A stretch of 64,000 nucleotides of DNA from Agroathelia rolfsii (lineage: Eukaryota > Basidiomycota > Agaricomycetes > Amylocorticiales > Amylocorticiaceae). A program made the translations under genes and the position numbers. The stretch covers positions 2,542,001 through 2,606,000 of the forward strand of contig JABRWF010000002.1 in assembly GCA_018343915.1 (NCBI GenBank), given 5' to 3'. Below the pieces are notes generated by a model. That model made no database searches, was not told the origin of the DNA, and saw only the letters and a program-made list of their open reading frames with translations. Below, in pieces: positions 35,051 through 54,225 of this stretch. Within the stretch, counting starts at the first letter, position 1. Each line of letters starts with the position of its first letter.

Positions 35051-36478
35051 TTAATGGGGAACAATGACTGCCCGGAACGACGCCTTGCCTGAAGCCATTC
35101 TCTCATATGCTTCGTTTGCCTTCTCTAGTGGATATCGCTCAACCCTGGTCCTCACCCCGGAGATCTTAGCGAACTGAGCCGCTTCCTCACTATCTTTGGC
35201 TGAACCTCCAGGCCATGCGCGAACGCTCAATCTCTTATTAATCATTGGGACTTTGAAATGGTCATAATCAGTTACGGCAAATCAGTGAGCAAAACGTAGA
35301 GCTTACGTATGGGAACAGTAAACTCTGGGATGACACCCAAGATAAGTAAGGTTCCGTCCGCCTGTAGTCCGTGAACCAGGTTTGAAAGCGTTTCAGGCGA
35401 GGGCGCCGTACTCGCAATGACCTTGGCACCACCTAGCTTCTGCAAGGCTTCAGGTATACTCACTTCAGAAGCATCGATATATTCATGTGCACCCAGTTCA
35501 GCGGCCACTGCACGTTTCGATCCGGACGTGGATATAGCCACTGTGTGGTAGCCCATAGCACGACAAAACTGGATACCGAGATGGCCAAGTCCACTAATAC
35601 TCGAGGTTGGATAATTTTTGATAATGGTGGCCTTAATCTACTCACCCAATACCTTGAACTGCGACGACATCGCCTGGTTTGACATCCATATTACGGATAG
35701 AATCTACAGTCATCCATCAGTCACTGAATAAGGATGTTCCCATAGTCATACTGACTATACATAGTCACTCCTGCACAGAGTAGAGGAGCCGCCTCAGCGG
35801 GATCGATGTCTTCGGGAATCCTGGCGATAGCATTAGATGGAGCGGTCATATACTCGGCATATCCTCCATCGGTCCCAATCCCTATAATGCGAAAGTTAGT
35901 ATTATCCAGATTGACTATAAATCTTAAGCTTGACCATTTACGACCTAAACAACAAGTGAATGTCTATTTACGGTCGCTCCTCCGAGTTTTTTTTTTTTTA
36001 CTCACGAGATTATCGCAGAGGATGACCTTTCCTTGACGACATGGATTGCATGTGCTACAATGACCACCATGCCAACCCGCGCCGACACGATCGCCAACCT
36101 GGTCGATTGTGCTCTAAGAAAGACACGCTTTTGATTTGTTCATATTTGTATTACCTTCCAGAGTTTCTCTGACGGGTGCACAGCGACGACATCACCAACT
36201 ACTTCGTGGCCTGGGATCCGGGGCAGGGGCGTTGGAAAAACTTGGTCATACGTGACGATGTCACTGGTATATGGCCATCAATCAGTATGTATGCGTTTAC
36301 TTCAGTTATGGTGTCTATCAACTTACGTATGGCAGACACCGCACGCTAAGACCTTGATGACAATGTTACCAGGCTCGGGGTCCTTCCATTCGACATCAAT
36401 GAACTCGAGAGGCTGTCCAGCCGCGCGAACAGCAGCGGCCTTGTAGACTTTAGGAGGGACAAATGTTGAAGTGCTCAT
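35051..36478 (-). CDS. Zinc-dependent alcohol dehydrogenase, tandem copy 2 (intact)
   Basis: Medium-chain ADH, NAD(P)-linked oxidation of alcohols or reduction of aldehydes. Start MSTSTFVPPKVYKAA. Catalytic zinc: KVLACGVCHT and RIPGHEVVGD; structural zinc cysteines CSTCNPCRQGKVILC; cofactor motif VAVQGIGGLGHLGIQF, assembled across an intron ending GTATTAG. Then GYHTVAISTSGSKRAVAAEL, LGAHEYIDA and MINKRLSVRAWPGGSAKDS, ending FRAVIVPH. A 10 nt micro-exon (35935-35944) supplies VVN and part of Gly. At the last intron the acceptor used in copy 1 is gone; the next AG (TTTCAAAG) keeps frame but drops about four residues (PILPMI instead of PIPVSKVPMI). Substrate is not evident. Confidence 0.9.
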
Positions 36479-37308
36479 AGTATATATGCAAGACAAGATG
36501 TAGAAGCTGGAGATGGTATTGTATGGCCATCATCCGCCCCGTATTTATACATTCTGAATCTCATTTCAGCTCCCTGCGGGTCTGCGGGGATCATGCGCGT
36601 ATTGCGTCAGTCTGTATGTGTGTACTCTAGCGCTGAATTGATAAACCCGACTCCATGCCTTGCGTATATCTCTTAGACGCGATAGCTTACTCATCACGGA
36701 GAAGGTTTCTGTGGCTAGCTATTCCAGCGGACTGATGTCAGGAGTGTAACCATGTTACCCCCTATGGACAGGAACAAGAAGATATGCATGTAGAGTCTGA
36801 GATATTGAAGTGAGAAGTACAACATCAGGCACTGTTACTCCGTGGGGAAATCATTTTGCACGATAGCCTATTGTATGTGATTGGCAATGATTGGTCATTG
36901 CACGGACCCAAAGGCAAGACCACAGATGACTTCCATCAGCATATCAACAATCCTGCTTCCTCTCATGTGGATAAATAAAGTATTGGGTAGCCTCTGAAAA
37001 TCGACCTAAAAACAGCATTTTATAAACGAGCATGCAGTCCCAGCCCAATGTACACGAGCGCTGCCAGTGTTGGAGATCTCGAAAAGCCACTTTATTGGGC
37101 AAAAAATGGCCATGGAAAAAATTCTTTGTAAACTCGGAAACGTCACTGATGCATGCGCATCATGCACTACGGATTTTGATCCACAAACCCTGGATATGTC
37201 TGAATGTTTGCGTTATTGCATCTGTGCATCACTACACAAAAAGACAATGGTATAGTGAATACAAAAGTCAAGTGATACACATGAATTAAAAAAGCAACCG
37301 AAAACAAG
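36479..37308. promoter_or_regulatory. Upstream region of ADH copy 2, downstream of CBF5
   Basis: 830 bp. Proximal to 36478 lies the ADH promoter; the distal part contains the block matching 34783-34855. Several short frames exist, one Cys-rich, but none has a start, splice and domain pattern I can defend. Confidence 0.4.
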
Positions 37309-39203
<1,895 letters not shown>

Positions 39204-39863
39204 GATTACAGCTCAAGGGTTCAGAGCAAACCAGATTGCTTTTGACCTCGAGGAGGAAGTTTGGGAGAATCTGGGCGCCTCCGAAATCCGGCCGGCACTC
39301 AGCCATTTCTGTCCATTTGCACCGATCGGAAGTATTATGCTATTTGCAGCTTGACCGGTCCGGGACGACTGGATTTAGTTGAGTGGTCTTTTCAACTCTG
39401 CTCGTCTGCAGTACGGTGGTCACTGCATCCCGCTTCAGACAAAATACACAACAAATCCGATAAAACGAGCCTCATGATAATTCAAGGAGACATTTTCTTC
39501 TTATTGATATGTCGTATGCTAATAGAGAACATGATATTCTAGTATGTAATACTGATATACTCTCCACTTCTATCATGATAGCACGACTACTGATACAGGT
39601 CCTTGAACCTTTTGTTCGAGAAATAACGTCTTTACTTTACAATCATCATGTCAACCAAATTCACTATTGTGATTATGACAAATGGATTTAAAATCAACCT
39701 TCGTATTTCAAAAAACGCACATCCCGTGACCGTGAGAAAATGGATGATGAGCTATACAGCAGCACATCACGGCGCCTCCTTTGCCAATCCTCCCGCCCAA
39801 CAGCGCCTTCACTAATCACCGTTCCTCAAGACATCTCTCCCCGCCCCGTCATTCGCCGTCAAG
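39204..39863. promoter_or_regulatory. Divergent intergenic region, CBF5 / RPL22
   Basis: 660 bp between start codons of two ribosome-related genes; AT-rich in the middle (39430-39720). No gene or known element recognised, although both genes could share ribosome-biogenesis regulators. Confidence 0.4.
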
Positions 39864-40495
39864 ATGGTTAGTTCCCAGTACTGCTTTGCTGAGTTACCTT
39901 CTCAGTAGGCTCACACTGGGTTTTGTTTCTCCCAATCTCTCCAAAAATGCATCTCTGCTCGCGTTATACCTTGTATGCGTTTGCGTGATGTGCTTTTTTA
40001 GCCCAAGGCCGCCTCTGGAAAGACCCCTGCCGCCAAGCACAAGTTTGTCATCGACTACTCGAAGCCCGCCAGCGATGGCGTCTTTGATGGCGCAGACTTT
40101 GAGAAGTTCTTGCACGACCGTATCAAGGTTGATGGCAAGGCCGGTCAGCTCGGCGAGAGCGTCAAGATCACACGTGATGGTATGGGTTGTCTCCATTGCG
40201 TTATAGTTGGTATGGTAAGCTCACAGGAGAATGATTGTTGGATAGGCAACACCAAGATCACTGTGACCTCCAACATCCCCTTCTCCAAGAGGTACCTCAA
40301 GTACCTCACCAAAAAGTTCCTCAAGAAGAACACTCTGAGGGACTGGATCCGTGTCGTCGCCTCGTCCAAAGACGTTTACCAGCTCCGCTTCTACAACATT
40401 GCGTAAGTTCTCTCCTATCGTGACTGCACTTGGGGGTTTTTTTTTTCTGAGCGATTTATTCCAGTGGTGCCGATGCGGAGGAAGACGAGGAGTAA
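39864..40495 (+). CDS. RPL22: 60S ribosomal protein L22 (eL22)
   Basis: The start codon ATG (39864-39866) is alone in the first coding exon: intron 1 begins directly after it (GTTAGT, 39867-40001) and exon 2 begins with [20 protein letters not shown]. This intron-after-ATG layout is common in fungal ribosomal-protein genes. Further blocks: [86 protein letters not shown] and a short acidic C-terminus ADAEEDEE, stop at 40493-40495. The second intron (about 40180-40245) splits Gly; the third contains a T-run. About 122 residues, usual size. Confidence 0.95.
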
Positions 40496-40773
40496 ATTGC
40501 TCGTCCTCATTCCATCCTTAGGAGCGTCATGTATACATGCTGTCATGAATATGAATGATGTATCTGTCTGCTTTCACGATCTTGCTAAGTTATTTCGGAC
40601 GGTTGTACGATTAGTTTTGTCGAATACCAACAAGGATTACTTGCAAAATCGTGTTTCACTACTCAACACCGTTGGCTCAGAGTATATGAATCGGTTTTCG
40701 GAGTACCAAAAAAAGAAAACGAATGAGATTATAATCCAGACCAAATACATTATATCCCGAAATGATACTACGT
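40496..40773. other. Convergent 3' flanks of RPL22 and PEX11
   Basis: 278 bp between converging genes; no feature recognised. Confidence 0.4.
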
Positions 40774-42127
40774 CTATTTTTTGCCGTTGACCGAGGCCCA
40801 TTGCGAGTTGAAGCCCAAGATCGACGAGATGAGACTGGATGGCAATTAAGAGTTTGAGATCTTGTGTTTTTTTTTTTTTTTGCTACAGAAGAGGAAGCCA
40901 GAACGTACCCAAATAGACCGAGAACACCGTCGTTGAGGTTGACAAGGCCAATGTTGGATGCGGGAAGCCAAAGATCGAAGAGGTCGACCACGAATTGGTA
41001 GCGGGTTGCGTAACGTGCACTGAAAAAAAAATTCCGTTTAGAAATCTTCAACTAAAATGCAGAATATATATAAAATAGCGACGCACGCATAGATAGCACG
41101 CAGCTTGACCTGACGGTCGGCCTCGGCGCCGACGTCCTTCTCGGACGTGCTCAAAGTGCGGAGTTGTCTGGTCTCGTTAGCGAGACGAGCGGTCTGATTG
41201 AAAAATAGAAATAAAATAAGTTATGTGCGCACAATTTAAATACTGTTCATCAGAATTTTATTTTGCTTACCTTGAACAAGCCGTTGACGATCGAGAACAA
41301 GATCCCCGCGAGCCAGAACCGGTTGGCGGTCTTGTTCACCTTGGCAGCCGTGTCAGGCTTGAGCGTGATGAGTTTGATAGTTTGGACCTATACAAAATAA
41401 AAAATTGGAAAAGAAAAGGATTCAGTGATGAGTGATAATGCGGATTGCAGATGAATAGACACCCAGGACGTACCCAAGCGATGGCGTCATAGCTCAGATA
41501 ACCAAAATAGCTCAGCTGACGCGCGATTGTGGCCAGCTTTTCGGGGGCGACGGCGGAGGAGCCCGTAGCTTGTAGGGCGGCCTGGAGGTGCTCGAGGGGT
41601 TTACCCAGGCGCAGGACTGTGGGTAAGAAGGAATCATAATCATAAGTGAATGAACGCGGGTTAATTTTGGGGGGTTAGTGAAGCATATAAGATCCGGGGG
41701 CACAGAAGAGGCAGACGGAGCGTGGGATGGAATTGGATGGGGCGGGAGCAGAAACATACGCTTGCGGGCAGTCGCGAGATGGGTCTTGAGCGCATTCCAT
41801 CGGACGGCGTCGATTTTGTCTCCACGTGAGATGAGGAACCAGGCATAGAATCTGGCAAAGTATTGCACGGCACGGTAGGTCTACAAAGAAAAACAGAGCA
41901 CAAAGAGAATAGACATTAGTATATTCTTAGTTTGTTATTTTGTTGTGGTGATGTGTGTATGTGTGCGGGGATAGGCGGTAGAGTTGAATGTATGTATGCG
42001 TGCGTGTGACTTGGGAGTGTCTGCAGACAGAGATGCATACCTTGTCGCGACCGACGGTGGTGCCCCAGACCTTGAGTGTCTGGGAGAGGGTGGGGTGGAG
42101 GATGATTTGGGAAGCGACGGAGGCCAT
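40774..42127 (-). CDS. PEX11: Peroxisomal membrane protein PEX11
   Basis: Membrane-shaping protein for peroxisome elongation and division. Start MASVASQIILHPTLSQTL matches fungal Pex11 N-termini (an in-frame ATG at 42241 would add 38 residues with a hydrophobic run; I regard it as leader sequence). Blocks: KVWGTTVGRDKTYRAVQYFA, RFYAWFLISRGDKIDAVRWN, LGKPLEHLQAA, LATIARQLSYFGYLSYDAI, WVQTIKLITLKPDTAAKVNK, TANRFWLAGILFSIVNGLFK, TRQLRTLSTSEKDVGAEADR, YQFVVDLFDLWLPASNIGLV, NDGVLGLFGLISSILGFNSQ, ending VNGKK before TAG 40774-40776. The amphipathic N-terminal helix and two hydrophobic stretches fit the family. Divergent from fumarase. Confidence 0.92.
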
Positions 42128-42740
42128 GCTGGTGGTGTTGGTCTGGACGGAAGAGAGGTGAGGGACGATGGCGGCGGTAAGCAAGACTAGCAGTGCGGAG
42201 GAGGCAACAGCGATGGCCCATATACGTCGGAGCATCGTCATCCTTGGCTTGCTGCCTATAGCCGGTCTGGGGTCACTTCTTGTGCTGCTTATGGCCGTGA
42301 GTTATGTTTGTCTAGCCTGTTCGATTTCACGTGGATTCGGAGAGAAAAAGTGTGTGTGATATAGCTGATAGTAAATGGAATATGTAATGACCGGTGTATG
42401 CGCTCGCCGAGCGCAGTGTGTCGTTAATGGTAGCTACAACTGACATGATTGCATTTCTTTTTTCCTCTCCCCTGCACTTTTTTTTACCAGGCGACAGACT
42501 TGTATATGTAAATGGCTGTCGACCCCCCGCACATGCGGTAGCGGCGAATGCGGATATTTCTTTTGACTTTTTCCCTGCGTGTGTCGCAATGACGGAACAA
42601 GTCGGACTGTTGCGGGCGGGAATTCATAAACGCAGACAATCTGCCAACTTTTCTATCCTCCACTTTCTCTCTCTTGCTCTTATATACAGCAATACCCTAC
42701 TTGCCTGTGAGCCCAAACCGTCCGGATATATCACTCCATC
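42128..42740. promoter_or_regulatory. Divergent intergenic region, PEX11 / FUM1
   Basis: 613 bp. Its left part is open in frame with PEX11 up to 42241. A CTCTTATATACAGC patch near 42673-42692, about 55 bp upstream of the fumarase start, is TATA-like. No gene recognised. Confidence 0.4.
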
Positions 42741-44467
42741 ATGTCCCTCCCGTCAAGAGTAAGGACGTCATCGTATATATACATTAGGGGCCATGTGATT
42801 AACCCGTCACCTTTCCGGCCCCATTGCAAAAACTATTACAGTGCCTGCATTTCTCTCGTCATGCTAGACTGCCGGTCCGACACTTTTCGACCTCTCTGCG
42901 CTCCATGGTGAGCATAAATAGTCGAGAGTACACAGTTCAAGATCCAAACGTATTGATTGATCCATCACACCTATGCAGGAGCAAACATACCGAACGGAGC
43001 GCGACACCTTTGGTGAACTCAAGGTCCCCGCAGACCGCTACTGGGGTGCGCAGACCCAGCGGTTCGTATCTGCATGGATCGAATCGACCATTTCAAGATA
43101 CTCATAACGTCTTCTTTAGATCTCTTTTGAACTTTGACATTGGAGGCGACACGGAGAGGCTGCCCCCGCCTCTCATCAAGGCCTTTGGTGTGCTCAAAAA
43201 GTCGGCCGCGATCGTCAATGCGACGTACGGCCTCGACAGTAAGGTTTCTGATGCGATTCAAAAAGCCGCAGATGATGTACGGTCCTTGTCATTGTGTTTT
43301 TTTTTTTTGTGTTCATTCGTATTATATACTGAATTTACATGATTCATTAACTAGGTTATCTCCGGCAAGCTCATCGACCACTTCCCTCTCGTTGTCTTCC
43401 AGACCGGCAGTGGCACGCAGAGCAACATGAACGTCAACGAGGTTATCTCCAACCGTGCTATTGAGCTCCTTGGTGGTGAGCTGGGCTCCAAGAAGCCCGT
43501 ACACCCTAATGACCACGTGAACATGTCGCAGAGCAGTAACGATACGTGAGTACTACAATATCGTAGAGTTTATGCATGCAATGACTGATGCAATAACATG
43601 GCTAGTTTCCCCACTGCGATGCACGTCGCCGCTGTGACGGAACTGACCAACTCGCTGATTCCTGCCCTGCAGGAGCTGCACGACGCACTGAACGAAAAGG
43701 CCAAGTCGTTTGACAAGATCATCAAGATTGGTCGTACACATCTTCAGGTATGTTATTGACATTTTTTTTTTTTTTTTTTTTAAATACAAAATGGTAGACT
43801 GACAGTAAACCATAATAGGATGCTACACCTCTCACTCTTGGCCAAGAGTTCAGCGGCTACGTGCAGCAGATCGCCAATGGCATCGAGCGTGTCAAGGATG
43901 TTATTCCCCGCTTGAGCTTATTGGCTCAGGGCGGAACGGCCGTCGGCACGGTAAATATGCTCATCTCCAAATTATATGATGCTTCATTTTTCTCATTTAA
44001 AAATTTGCTACCACAGGGTCTTAACACCAAGAAGGGCTTCGACGTCAAGGTCGCTGCCGAGATCACGAAGATCACAGGCATCGAATTCAAGACGGCGCCG
44101 AACAAGTTTGAGGCGCTGGCGAGCCACGACGCGCTCGTGGAGGCGCACGGCGCGCTGAACGTGATCGCGTGCTCGCTGATGAAGATCGCAAACGATATCC
44201 GCTTCCTGGCATCTGGCCCCCGTTGCGGCTTTGGCGAGTTGTCGCTGCCGGAGAACGAGCCGGGAAGCAGCATCATGCCTGGCAAGGTGAACCCGACGCA
44301 GTGCGAGGCAGTGACGATGGTTGCCGCGCAGGTGATCGGGAACCAGACAGCTGTGAGCGTGGCGGGCGCGAGTGGGCAGTTTGAGCTGAACGTGTTCAAG
44401 CCGGTGATCATCAAGAATGTATTGCAGAGCATTCGTCTCCTCACGGATGGTAGGTGGCTGTGTGATT

Positions 44468-44500
<33 letters not shown>

Positions 44501-44854
44501 ATGTTGGATGATATTGAAATTCTTTTCTTCAGCCTCTCGCTCGTTCACGAACAACTGTGTTGTAGGCATTGAAGCCAACGAGCAGCGGATCAATACTCTC
44601 TTGAATGAGTCGCTCATGTTGGCGACGATTCTCAACAGCCACCTGGGCTACGACAGTATGTGGCGAGATTATTGTATGATCATGGGATAATGGCTAATTA
44701 TAACCATTTTGCAGACGTGGCCAAGTGCGCGAAAAAGGCACACAAGGAGGGCACGACGCTGAAGGAGGCGACGGTCGCACTCGGATTCCTGACGCCCGAG
44801 GAGTTTGACGCCAAGGTGCGGCCGGAGTTGATGCTGTACCCGGATGAGCCTTAG
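42741..44854 (+). CDS. FUM1: Class II fumarate hydratase, probably dual mitochondrial/cytosolic
   Basis: Reversible hydration of fumarate to malate in the TCA cycle. An 18 nt first exon (42741-42758, ATGTCCCTCCCGTCAAGA) followed by an ideal donor GTAAGG and intron 42759-42841 joins in phase to exon 42842-42907, giving a presequence with [20 protein letters not shown]. Without it the presequence frame has no ATG. A second Met at the end of exon 2 directly precedes [20 protein letters not shown], the usual cytosolic start. Catalytic blocks: [68 protein letters not shown], and signature [16 protein letters not shown], ending ELMLYPDEP. Introns carry long T and A runs (43762-43781, 44466-44499). 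Confidence 0.94.
43762..43781. repeat. T20 homopolymer in FUM1 intron
   Basis: Twenty consecutive T in the intron following the GRTHLQ exon, close to the donor; could be a long polypyrimidine tract or replication slippage site. Confidence 0.9.
44466..44499. repeat. T9A25 homopolymer pair in FUM1 intron
   Basis: Nine T directly followed by about 25 A within an intron after SIRLLTD. Such a tract resembles a relic of a poly(A) end, but no flanking element is seen. Confidence 0.9.
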
Positions 44855-45695
44855 AGAATGTTGCTATGGACGTGATGATGATGATGATGATGATGACTGT
44901 ATTTAATTATATTTCTGTGTATAATTTCTTTTCGATCTTTCTTTCGCCCTTGATGTTGGGCTGGCTGGATGAGTGAATACATATACATGACGTGTGACGT
45001 GATGGTCGTGACCGATGTGTGACGGACGGGGTTGGCACAGCCACAACACCGTGTGTGGCTGTGGCTGTGGCAAGTGGGCATCTGGGCAATAGGCCAAAAG
45101 CAGTAGCTGGACTGGCGCAAGGAGTCGAGACGAGACTGTCTGTCCAACAACAGTTGTCCGGCCTCGATGTTGTCTCACGGAATAGATGACAAATGACAAT
45201 CGAAATTACATTAGATATATTACTGTGAACCAAATCTTACTTGGCTATATACCGACCTTGTATTCCGCCACTGAGTTGTGTGTGTGTGTTGTTGTTGCCG
45301 GCGCAGGAGTGAGTGTTGTTGCTGCGTTTCTGGTTCACTAAAAGCGGAATGGGCCACATATCATATCCCATTCGTTGGAATTTATTATGGAAAAAGATGG
45401 GCAAAGTCGGACCCGGCCGCGTCCTGACTGACGCCCTCTCTTTCCTCTCTCCAAATCGCTCTCATCCTCGCCCTCTCAAGCCGTTGCGAGTCAACCGCCC
45501 CCACAGTCGTCCTCGACGCCTCCAATAAACGGGCCCATTCTTGTCCTTTTTCTCTCTTGTATTCATCTATTCCTCTTTTTCTCTTTATAATATTCACAGC
45601 CCCTACCAAAGCCCTAGGGCGTCAAAATCCCTCCCATCCTGGCTTCCTCCTTCCCCATCTCGCCTGCTTTCTTCGATCGGCTGTTCCTGTGAACA
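44855..45695. promoter_or_regulatory. Intergenic region FUM1 to INO80
   Basis: 841 bp. It begins with a GATGATGAT triplet run (44874-44896) just after the fumarase stop, then holds GTGTGGCTGTGGCTGTGGC (45050-45068), a GT repeat at 45277-45289, and pyrimidine-rich sequence (45430-45690) that is likely the INO80 5' leader. No gene recognised. Confidence 0.45.
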
Positions 45696-52226
<6,531 letters not shown>

Positions 52227-52564
52227 ATTGCTATCATCGTCATGAACACTACTAGTATTTCACTCATCTTCACTCTACTACATTTTGTTTGATTTTCTTT
52301 CCTCATCCCTATCCTCTTCTTGGAACATATGACTTGACTATATGAACTCTTATTTTTCTTCCTTTCTTTCTTTATACACTGTTTGTATATCGTACGCCCC
52401 GATGTTGTATAATGGTGCAGTAATTATGTCAAGTATATTTCTCGAAATGGTTGCTGTCGGTGGCTGTGCCCGGCGGGAGCGGAGTGACGACGCTTGGGCT
52501 GACCGACTGCCAGTGCTGCGACTCTCTGACCTGTACTTCTCTGCGTCATTGTACAAACTTACCC
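52227..52564. promoter_or_regulatory. INO80 3' flank and RAB5 upstream region
   Basis: 338 bp; first part AT-rich 3' UTR, last 120 bp GC-richer leader of the Rab gene. No other feature. Confidence 0.4.
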
Positions 52565-53688
52565 ATGGCCGACTCGAATTCTGGTACTGCCGCCGACAAA
52601 TCTGTCCAGGTTAAACTCGTTTTGCTAGGTGTGCTTTGCTGCTCTTGATCGTCCCCTTCCTGTGACTTCCAAGAGCGCTCATGTAGTATTTGTGTCAATT
52701 ATATCCCATGTAACTCACAGGCGAGGCTGCCGTTGGCAAGTCTTCTGTGGTGCTGCGCTTTGTATGCTCGCTTCTCCTTGTTATATGCATGAACGATGGT
52801 GTGACAGGTTATACACATATAGGTCAACAATGACTTCCAGGCCAACAAGGAACCTACTATCGGTGCCGCGTTCCTCACCCAGAAATGTCGTCTAGAGGAC
52901 CGAGTACTTCGTTATGAGATCTGGGACACCGCAGGCCAAGAACGATTCCATTCTCTTGCTGTATGCATCCACGATAAGCCTCTTCTTAAGCACAGGCTGA
53001 CACGCAAGAACCCTTTTTTTTTTAATTCTAGCCAATGTACTACCGTAACGCCCAAGCCGCAGTCGTCGTATACGATGTCACCAAGGCCTCTTCACTCGAA
53101 AAGGCCAAGTCATGGGTGAAGGAGCTCCAGCGACAGGCGAACCCCAACATCGTGATCGCTCTTGCGGGCAACAAGATTGACCTTGTTCAGGCCTCCTCTT
53201 CTTCCTCTGGGGGCGGCGCTGCGTCAGAGAGCGAGGACGAGGCGGACGACGCTACTGCCACGCCTGGAGAATCCCCCGCTGGGGACAACTCCGAAGCCTC
53301 CGAAAGCCTGAGACAGGTGCCGCGTGAGGAGGCACAAGCGTACGCTACAGAGGCGGGCTTGCTCTTCTTCGAAACGAGTGCAAAGACGGGCGAGGGGATT
53401 GTGGAGATATTTACCGAGATTGGTACGTTCTGTTTGTGCCTTATCATGGGACTGATTTTTTCTGTCGCTCCTCATGACTTGATGTGACATTTTGTTGGTT
53501 GCTGACTATCTACCTCCCCTCCCCCCCTCTCTCTTATATGCACAGCCAAGAAGATACCAATCGAGCACATTCTGGCATCGACCCGCGGTGCTTCACGGCC
53601 CGGTGCTGGCTCTGGCCGACAAGGTGGCCAGGATGGTGTCAACCTGGAGGAGAACCAAGCAAAGGGCAAAGATGCATGCAACTGTTAG
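52565..53688 (+). CDS. Rab5-family GTPase (Ypt5/Vps21)
   Basis: Small GTPase of early endosome fusion. Start [21 protein letters not shown] motifs: P-loop [14 protein letters not shown], switch [13 protein letters not shown], Dxx[22 protein letters not shown]4 GNKIDL, G5 [10 protein letters not shown]. The C-terminus GKDACNC ends in CXC for double geranylgeranylation. Rab5 features such as AAFLTQ and [14 protein letters not shown] are all present. Between G4 and the following helix lies a roughly 45-residue Ser/Glu/Asp-rich insertion ([20 protein letters not shown]). Exons are short; splice sites follow LVLLG, LRF, HSLA and FTEI. TAG at 53686-53688. Confidence 0.94.
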
Positions 53689-54225
53689 TAGTAGCATATA
53701 TCAACACTCCCTTCTCCTTCTCCCCTTGTTTTCTTTTTTCCTATCTGCTATTTGTTTGTTTTGGCATTGCACCTCCCTTATTATACAGAGATCACCGCAC
53801 ACGCTCCCCCCACCCGACCACCACATACACAGTCATTTATATAAACGTGGATTCATCCTCATCGCCGCCTGAGAGAATCGAGCCTCGCTATACAGACACA
53901 GGCCACTGTCTTTTCTTTTTTTGTTGACGATCTTTTTTTTTTATGACTCAGTTGTCCTCTCTACGATATTGATATATACACCCTCATAACATTACACGCC
54001 ATACATGTTTCTCTACCGCTTGCTCCCCCCCCCCTCTGCTCCTACATATCGTCCAGCTTTTTTCTCTCTGTCTATTTCACTGGCCTGTAATGTCCTCTAT
54101 ATCAGCTATATTCTTCCTACTTTCTGCCCTACCCACGTTCGTGCGCATATATGGAGATCAGATCTGTATGTGATAGATATCATAACAACCCGTAAGTGCA
54201 GCTACCATCCGTATCATCATCACGA
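53689..54225. other. Convergent 3' flanks of RAB5 and arrestin gene
   Basis: 537 bp, pyrimidine- and AT-rich with T-runs (53930-53942). No supportable gene; overlapping short frames look random. Confidence 0.4.

Noticed and set aside
37067..37255. Short Cys-containing plus-strand frame in the ADH spacer
   Set aside because: Its counterpart in the other unit differs by indels and non-synonymous changes; no consistent coding signal.
42128..42241. Hydrophobic N-terminal extension of PEX11
   Set aside because: In frame from an ATG at 42241, but Pex11 proteins begin at MASVASQ; treated as leader.
53484..53927. Open frames after RAB5 exons
   Set aside because: They overlap the last Rab5 exon and 3' UTR in other frames and lack family features.
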